DNA from: CAZKVU01 sp964556475
GTDB lineage: Bacteria; Patescibacteriota; Microgenomatia; UBA1406; HO2-37-13b
NCBI GenBank assembly: GCA_964556475.1
Contig: CAZKVU010000004.1
Location: 1-64,000 of the forward strand
Direction: 5' to 3'
DNA: 64,000 nucleotides
The notes beneath the pieces are model-generated. The model did not search any database, had not been told where the DNA came from, and worked only from the letters and a program-made list of their open reading frames with translations. Shown in pieces: positions 59,560-64,000 of the stretch. A program made the translations under genes and the position numbers. Each line of letters begins with the position of its first letter. Positions within the stretch are counted from its first letter, which is position 1.

Positions 59560-60217
59560 ACTTCAGAATATCTATAAAAAATTCTCTCTTGGTGATGAGG
59601 AACTTACTATTCTTACAAACATCAATCTTGAAATAAAAGATCAGGAATACATCTCAATTCTTGGACAATCCGGATCGGGAAAATCAACCCTTATGTATCT
59701 CATTGGGCTCCTTGATAAGCCTACTGAGGGAAAAATTCTGATTGATAATGTGGATACAGGCAAATTATCTGATGATGAAGTATCAAAATTACGCAGTCAG
59801 TCGATCGGTTTCGTTTTTCAGCAATTTAATTTGATAAATAAACTGACTGTTGCTGAAAATATTCTATTACCTACAATTTACCATCGGGGTATCCTGCCAT
59901 TTGATCCTAAAGAAAAAGCACAAGAACTTATGGAGCGGTTTAATATCGCACATCGATCACAGTCATATCCAAATAAAATATCGGGCGGTGAACAACAGCG
60001 TGTTGCAATAGCCAGAGCGCTCGTCCTTGATCCTCGTATTATTCTAGCAGATGAACCAACAGGTAATTTAGATTCCAAAACCGGTGAAATTATTCTTGAT
60101 TTAATTGAGAATCTTAATAAAAAAGATAAAAAAACGATTATTGTTGTTACGCATGACAAAAATGTTGCCGAGAGAACAAAACGCCAAATAGTTATGAAAG
60201 ATGGCGAAATTCAATAA
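59552..60217 (+). CDS. MacB/LolD-type ABC transporter ATP-binding protein
   Basis: A 221-aa ATPase with Walker A GQSGSGKST, Q-loop FVFQQFNLI, signature ISGGEQQRVAIARAL, Walker B ILADEPTGNLDS and switch His (VVTHD). The type is the LolD/MacB family that works with FtsX-like permeases. Upstream, AAGGAGG (59533-59539) lies 12 nt before the ATG, one of very few Shine-Dalgarno-like sequences seen in the window, and a long spacing. Confidence 0.94.
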   Translation: MIKLQNIYKKFSLGDEELTILTNINLEIKDQEYISILGQSGSGKSTLMYLIGLLDKPTEGKILIDNVDTGKLSDDEVSKLRSQSIGFVFQQFNLINKLTVAENILLPTIYHRGILPFDPKEKAQELMERFNIAHRSQSYPNKISGGEQQRVAIARALVLDPRIILADEPTGNLDSKTGEIILDLIENLNKKDKKTIIVVTHDKNVAERTKRQIVMKDGEIQ

Positions 60218-60222
60218 TAACC

Positions 60223-61434
60223 ATGAATCTACTTTTATTTGTTACAAAATCAGCTTTTGAAGATTTCAGGCGTAATAAAGTTCGAACCGCGCTGACTTCT
60301 TTAGGAATTTTAATTGGTGTTGCCTCAGTTGTACTGCTTATGGCCCTTGGGCTCGGCTTAAAATCGTTTATTTCAAGTCAGTTTGAAAGTCTTGGAACAA
60401 ACCTTCTGATTATTTTTCCTGGAGAAGTGCTCGACGAATCGGGTGGCTTCAGGAGTGGGGAATCAACAGGACTAGGACAGACATTTGACAGTAAAGACAC
60501 ACGAGCGCTTGAGCGAGTACGTACGCTTGAATATATCGCACCTGTATTTACCCGCACTGTCAAAGCATCCTATGGATCAAAGTCAAAAATTGGCGACATC
60601 TTTGCAACTACTCCGAACATCTTTTTAATTAGGAAATTAGAAGCTGAAGAAGGAAAGCTGTTTACAGAAGCAGATGTTACAAAAAGAGCAAAAGTGGTGG
60701 TCATTGGACCAAAAATTGTAGAAAAATTATTCGATTCACCAGAACAAGCTGTTGGTCGAAATATTAAATTAGATACACAAACATATAAAGTCATCGGAAC
60801 TCTCAAAAAAAAGAGTGGCGGAGGGCTTGGCGGACCAGATTTTGATTCTTATATTTATCTGCCACATACGTCGGCAATTTCCTTCAACCCTAATAAAACA
60901 TTTTTATACTTTTATCTGAAAGTAAAAAGTGAAGAAGATATACCAGTTGCAAAAAAAGATGTCGAACAAGCACTCTTAAAAAGATACGACGACAGTGATT
61001 TTTCAGTCGTAGAACAAAGTGAAATTCTCAATGCAGTCACTTCTATTTTCGGAGTTCTTAATAACATTCTTGTTTTAATTGGCGCTATTTCGCTTGTTGT
61101 CGGAGGAATCGGCATTATGAATATTATGTACGTGACGGTTGTGGAGCGTATTAAGGAAATTGGAATTCGAAGAGCAATTGGAGCAACTAAGCGCGATATT
61201 CTTATGCAATTTCTCACCGAATCAGTGCTTATTTCACTGATTGGAGGTATTGGTGGCTTGGCAGTAGCAGGTGGAATTGTCTTGCTTATCAATCAATACT
61301 TCCCTGCTGTCATTAATTTTACCTCTGTTGCATTGGCGGTTGGAGTGTCTACTGCGGTTGGAGTTGGCTTCGGAGTGTTTCCTGCCCGTAAGGCTGCTAA
61401 TCTTTCCCCGATAGAAGCGATTCGCTACGAATAA
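60223..61434 (+). CDS. MacB-like ABC transporter permease (FtsX family)
   Basis: A 403-aa permease. One N-terminal helix (LTSLGILIGVASVVLLMALG), a large extracytoplasmic MacB-type domain (about 50-270), then three C-terminal helices with the FtsX signature (VVERIKEIGIRRAIGATKRD) and the typical FPARKAANLSPIEAIRYE end. With the two preceding genes it makes a mechanotransmission-type exporter for peptides or lipids. The last 38 nt overlap the convergent GT4 gene. Confidence 0.93.
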   Translation: MNLLLFVTKSAFEDFRRNKVRTALTSLGILIGVASVVLLMALGLGLKSFISSQFESLGTNLLIIFPGEVLDESGGFRSGESTGLGQTFDSKDTRALERVRTLEYIAPVFTRTVKASYGSKSKIGDIFATTPNIFLIRKLEAEEGKLFTEADVTKRAKVVVIGPKIVEKLFDSPEQAVGRNIKLDTQTYKVIGTLKKKSGGGLGGPDFDSYIYLPHTSAISFNPNKTFLYFYLKVKSEEDIPVAKKDVEQALLKRYDDSDFSVVEQSEILNAVTSIFGVLNNILVLIGAISLVVGGIGIMNIMYVTVVERIKEIGIRRAIGATKRDILMQFLTESVLISLIGGIGGLAVAGGIVLLINQYFPAVINFTSVALAVGVSTAVGVGFGVFPARKAANLSPIEAIRYE

Positions 61435-62518
61435 GCATTGCTTCCTTGAAGTTTTCGAAAGTATATTTTTGTGACATTTCGCGCGCGGTTTGATTCATGC
61501 GCAACCACTCTGAGTGAGATAATTTTTCAAATTCATGAATGGCATCTGTTAAGCTTTCTTCGGTTAATTCAGAATAAAGTAATCCATTTTTATGAGGGTT
61601 TACTGTTTCGGTTAATCCACCCGAGGCATATGCAATAATCGGCACACCATAACCCATCGCTTCTACAGGCGCTATACCAAACTCCTCGTCAACAGAGGCT
61701 GTAATATATGCTTTGGCATTTCTATAGAGATCTGCAAAGCCTTCATCTGAAAGGTTGGAAATGAATTCAACTGAATCGCCAGCGAGTGATTTGAGGTATT
61801 CTTCATCACGACCTTTTCCAATGACTTTTAGAGGCAACTTGAGATGATTTGCCACTTTAATAATAAGGTCTATATTTTTCGCACGAGCGAGTCTGGAAAG
61901 AGTAACATAGTAATCTCCCTTGCGATCGTCCAGATCGACATCAGAAGGAATTGATACAGGAGGATATATAACAATCGCCTCTCTTCGGTAAAATTTATGA
62001 ATTCGCCTTTGGGTTTCCTGTGAATTTGCAATGAGTAAATCAGGCCTTTGAGAGCCAATATAATCCCACATACGAAGGAAATGATTAATAAAGTGCGCAT
62101 ATATCTTCACGAGTTTATGCTTTTGCCATTCAACTGCGGTTTCGTAATAATATAAATATCGTGGTTGATGGTGAATATATGAGATATGTTTCGTTTCCGG
62201 TCTTGTAATGATTCCCTTTGACATAAACCAGCCCGAAGATGAAATAACAAGATCATACTTTGAAAAATTAAATGACTGCCAGATGTATGGGGCCAAAAAT
62301 CGTAACGGTGAATAGAGTTTCTTGAAAAAAGGAATATGAGAAGCCCATGAGGTATGGATTTTCCATGAGATAAAATCCGGAATGTTACTTTCGACAACGT
62401 TCCTGTCATATGCCGAAACGAAAACATCAGCATCAGGGAAAATCTTTTTTAAAGCAACAAAAACTCTTTCTGCCCCACCGAATTCCATAAGATGGTCGTG
62501 CACCAAAGCTACTTTCAT
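61397..62518 (-). CDS. Family 4 glycosyltransferase
   Basis: A 373-aa GT-B enzyme. N-terminal LVHDHLMEFGGAERVFVALK, central PDLLIANSQETQRRIHKFY, then YVTLSRLARAKNIDLIIKVA and the nucleotide-sugar site EFGIAPVEAMGYGVPIIAYA. The first motif occurs in mannosyltransferase-like GT4 enzymes. It stands apart from the main cluster and has its own extended -10 (TGA-TAAAAT) exactly 6 nt before the ATG. Its 3' end overlaps the MacB-like permease by 38 nt. Confidence 0.9.
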   Translation of the reverse strand: MKVALVHDHLMEFGGAERVFVALKKIFPDADVFVSAYDRNVVESNIPDFISWKIHTSWASHIPFFKKLYSPLRFLAPYIWQSFNFSKYDLVISSSGWFMSKGIITRPETKHISYIHHQPRYLYYYETAVEWQKHKLVKIYAHFINHFLRMWDYIGSQRPDLLIANSQETQRRIHKFYRREAIVIYPPVSIPSDVDLDDRKGDYYVTLSRLARAKNIDLIIKVANHLKLPLKVIGKGRDEEYLKSLAGDSVEFISNLSDEGFADLYRNAKAYITASVDEEFGIAPVEAMGYGVPIIAYASGGLTETVNPHKNGLLYSELTEESLTDAIHEFEKLSHSEWLRMNQTAREMSQKYTFENFKEAMLIRSESLLSGKD

Positions 62519-62524
62519 GCTTTC

Positions 62525-62533
62525 ATTTTATCA
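62525..62533 (-). promoter_or_regulatory. Extended -10 promoter of the GT4 gene (leaderless geometry)
   Basis: TGA then TAAAAT (62530-62525), with 6 nt (GAAAGC) before the ATG at 62518. Confidence 0.5.
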
Positions 62534-62540
62534 CACAAGG

Positions 62541-62975
62541 CTATTTAGAAGGCTGTCGAAGAAATCTCCGGTATCCGAAATAAACAGTCAAAACAAGAAT
62601 AACAGCGATTGAAGCGAGTCTATATTGATTAATATTTGGACCCATGCCACCTCTCATAAATGAGCCAATTATTAAAAAGACTGCTGATCCAAGCATAGCT
62701 TGACTAAAAATTGAGTATTTTTTGTTCATTGTTAATCCGGCAACTGCAAATAGACCAGCAATACCCAACCAGATTAAACCAACATTCATTTCTCGAGTCG
62801 CGTCGTATTCATATACAGGGTATGAATTATTCATATCAGATGCTCCAGGAGCTGATGGTCCATTTTCATAGTGAACTTTTTGCGGATAAACGACATCTAC
62901 CGATATACCAACAAAAAAAGTAATAACAATTGCAAGAAAGAGAGAAAAAGCGTATTCCATGATTGGTAATTTCAT
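62541..62975 (-). CDS. Four-TM hypothetical membrane protein
   Basis: A 144-aa protein with hydrophobic segments at about 6-26, 64-81, 88-106 and 117-133. The first loop (about 30-60) is extracytoplasmic and Tyr/Asn/Pro-rich (PSAPGASDMNNSYPVYEYDA). I do not recognise it. It lies divergent from uppP, with 48 nt between the start codons. Confidence 0.65.
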   Translation of the reverse strand: MKLPIMEYAFSLFLAIVITFFVGISVDVVYPQKVHYENGPSAPGASDMNNSYPVYEYDATREMNVGLIWLGIAGLFAVAGLTMNKKYSIFSQAMLGSAVFLIIGSFMRGGMGPNINQYRLASIAVILVLTVYFGYRRFLRQPSK

Positions 62976-63011
62976 ATGAATAATGTAATCCTCAAACGTG
63001 TATAAATCAAG

Positions 63012-63017
63012 TAGAAT
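63012..63017 (+). promoter_or_regulatory. -10 box of uppP (leaderless geometry)
   Basis: TAGAAT with AAAGTC (6 nt) before the ATG at 63024. No clear -35. Confidence 0.45.
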
Positions 63018-63023
63018 AAAGTC

Positions 63024-63806
63024 ATGACAATTTTGGATGCAGGAATTTATGGTATTGTCGAAGGTTTTACTGAATTTTTGCCAGTATCATCAACAGCACA
63101 TCTTATTCTGTTAAGTTCTGTTCTAGGGATTCCACAAAATCAGTTTACCGGGCTCTTTGAAGTTGTTATTCAGGCTGGGGCAATTCTTGCAGTTGTTTTT
63201 TTGTACATACAATACATATTGAAGCACCGTCAGGTGCTTACACGTGTTCTCTATTCCTTCATACCTACAGCAATTGTTGGTTTTATCTTGCACGACATCA
63301 TAAAGAATGTATTTTTTAAGTCAAACTCACTTATGGCAATCGCGCTGATTAGTGTAGGAGCTTTATTCTTAATCGCAGAATATTTTATAGCGCAAAAAAA
63401 ACTAAAACTGGAAAAGGGTATCGAGAAAATGTCGGCTAAAGATGCTGTGATTATTGGTTTATGTCAGAGTCTTGCGGTTGTCCCGGGTGTTTCACGCGCA
63501 GGTGCTGTGATTGTTTCCATGATTTTTTTGAAATATAAGCGTACTGATGCAGCAATATATTCGTTTTTACTTGCTGTTCCGACAATCCTAGCAGCATCAG
63601 TTTTGGATTTACTTAAGACCGATCCGAGTATTCTTAATGGAGCAAATGTCACATTACTGATCGTTGGCTCAGTTGTTTCGTTTATCTTTGCATTAGTATT
63701 TGTCCGCTGGCTTCTAAAATACCTACAAAACAATACGCTCAATCTTTTTGCAATTTATCGAATTGCTCTAGGTGCTATACTTCTGTTGTTCTTCCAGCAC
63801 CTGTAG
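63024..63806 (+). CDS. uppP: Undecaprenyl-diphosphatase UppP (BacA family)
   Basis: A 260-aa polytopic phosphatase that recycles undecaprenyl-PP to undecaprenyl-P, the carrier used by the WecA-, DPM1- and ALG5-like enzymes here. Catalytic signatures are IVEGFTEFLPVSSTAHL near the N-terminus and VVPGVSRAGAV in the second repeat. It has about seven or eight helices. Its last codons (His, Leu, TAG) lie inside the 5' acceptor of tRNA-Arg, so mRNA and tRNA overlap by 10 nt on the same strand. Confidence 0.95.
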   Translation: MTILDAGIYGIVEGFTEFLPVSSTAHLILLSSVLGIPQNQFTGLFEVVIQAGAILAVVFLYIQYILKHRQVLTRVLYSFIPTAIVGFILHDIIKNVFFKSNSLMAIALISVGALFLIAEYFIAQKKLKLEKGIEKMSAKDAVIIGLCQSLAVVPGVSRAGAVIVSMIFLKYKRTDAAIYSFLLAVPTILAASVLDLLKTDPSILNGANVTLLIVGSVVSFIFALVFVRWLLKYLQNNTLNLFAIYRIALGAILLLFFQHL

Positions 63807-63868
63807 TTTAATGGACAGAATGTGGGCTTCCGGAGCCTAAGATGCGGGTTCGATTCCTGCCAGGTGCG
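63797..63868 (+). tRNA. tRNA-Arg (CCG), overlapping the uppP stop
   Basis: A 72-nt cloverleaf with acceptor stem GCACCTG/CAGGTGC, anticodon stem TGGGC/GCCTA with loop TTCCGGA (anticodon CCG, reading CGG) and T-arm around GGTTCGATTCC. The discriminator is G and CCA is not encoded. Bases 1-10 are also the last ten bases of uppP; the stop TAG is tRNA positions 8-10. Maturation by RNase P from a uppP transcript would cut the mRNA. Confidence 0.93.
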
Positions 63869-63907
63869 CAAGATTGATTTTTTAACTTTAATTTAATCTT
63901 CGTTTTC

Positions 63908-63913
63908 TATAAT
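63908..63913 (+). promoter_or_regulatory. -10 box of the terminal HTH gene
   Basis: TATAAT, 9 nt before the ATG at 63923, predicting a leader of about 3 nt. Confidence 0.45.
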
Positions 63914-63922
63914 ACCTTTTCA

Positions 63923-64000
63923 ATGGCTCACCGTAAAAAATATAGACAAGTAATCCAATTGAGATTGCAAGGGCTGAGTTATTCTCAGATAAAGGAAATA
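63923..64000 (+). CDS. Helix-turn-helix protein, N-terminal fragment (runs off the window)
   Basis: The first 26 codons read MAHRKKYRQVIQLRLQGLSY followed by SQIKEI. The pattern (basic start, then V.QLR..GLSY.QI) is the first half of a resolvase/transposase-type helix-turn-helix, often seen in CPR HTH or HNH proteins. The rest is outside the window, so the family cannot be fixed. Confidence 0.55.
   Translation, partial: MAHRKKYRQVIQLRLQGLSYSQIKEI

Noticed and set aside
63870..63900. AAGATT/AATCTT repeat after tRNA-Arg as a terminator
   Set aside because: Only 6 AT-rich pairs with a long loop and no U-tract; chance is likely in this base composition.
1..64000. CRISPR arrays, insertion sequences, prophage or toxin-antitoxin loci
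   Set aside because: I saw no repeat-spacer pattern, transposase, integrase or phage gene; the only long direct repeats are the two assembly overlaps.

Overview
The window looks like a chromosomal segment of a Patescibacteria (Candidate Phyla Radiation) bacterium, perhaps Microgenomates-like. The reasons are: ribosomal protein L30 is missing between S5 and L15; genes are tightly packed, with 0-10 nt spacers and ATGA overlaps; most starts lack a visible Shine-Dalgarno sequence; many multi-membrane GT-C glycosyltransferases are present; and TGA is an ordinary stop codon, which argues against the code-25 lineages. Base composition is AT-rich throughout. I saw no insertion sequence, CRISPR array, prophage or rRNA. 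Lineage placement is inference and needs a tree.

Layout. (1) 1-8901, minus strand: a 19-gene S10/spc ribosomal protein operon (rplC to rplO) running into partial secY, with rpsS moved from its usual place after rplB to between rpsN and rpsH. Its 107-nt leader (8902-9008) holds a consensus promoter, two tiny ORFs and an intrinsic terminator. (2) 9033-11762: a P-type ATPase and a DUF1599 protein inserted between rpsJ and rplC. (3) 11803-13383: tuf-rpsJ. (4) 13566-24794: a housekeeping island between tuf and fusA with a DUF1189-like protein, obg-radA-Cys-rich ORF, a PEGA/SH3 protein, a WecA-like transferase, MscS, superoxide dismutase, a CAP protein and a GT2 synthase. (5) 24797-35012: rpoB-rpoC-rpsL-rpsG-fusA. 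(6) 35177-62518: YtxH/DUF948-type proteins, then a long envelope-glycan region. It makes UDP-glucuronate and probably UDP-xylose (ugd, UXS), builds polyprenol-linked sugars (DPM1- and ALG5-like), and carries GT2, GT4 and GT-C transferases, a Wzx flippase, a flavodoxin, tRNA-Cys and a MacAB-like exporter. (7) 62541-64000: a membrane protein, uppP, tRNA-Arg overlapping the uppP stop, and the start of an HTH protein.

Two regulatory themes stand out. Many transcription units have a -10 hexamer exactly 6 nt (sometimes 7-10) before the ATG, which predicts leaderless mRNAs. The three core expression operons (rplC, tuf, rpoB) instead have 80-107 nt leaders, each with a hairpin followed by a U-rich run. 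Convergent genes abut or overlap, leaving no room for normal terminators.

Two runs of exactly 100 N (15404-15503 and 38917-39016) are each flanked by an identical 55-bp sequence. They are scaffolding artefacts. The genes they appear to interrupt (radA, and the UXS/DPM1 junction) are almost certainly intact.
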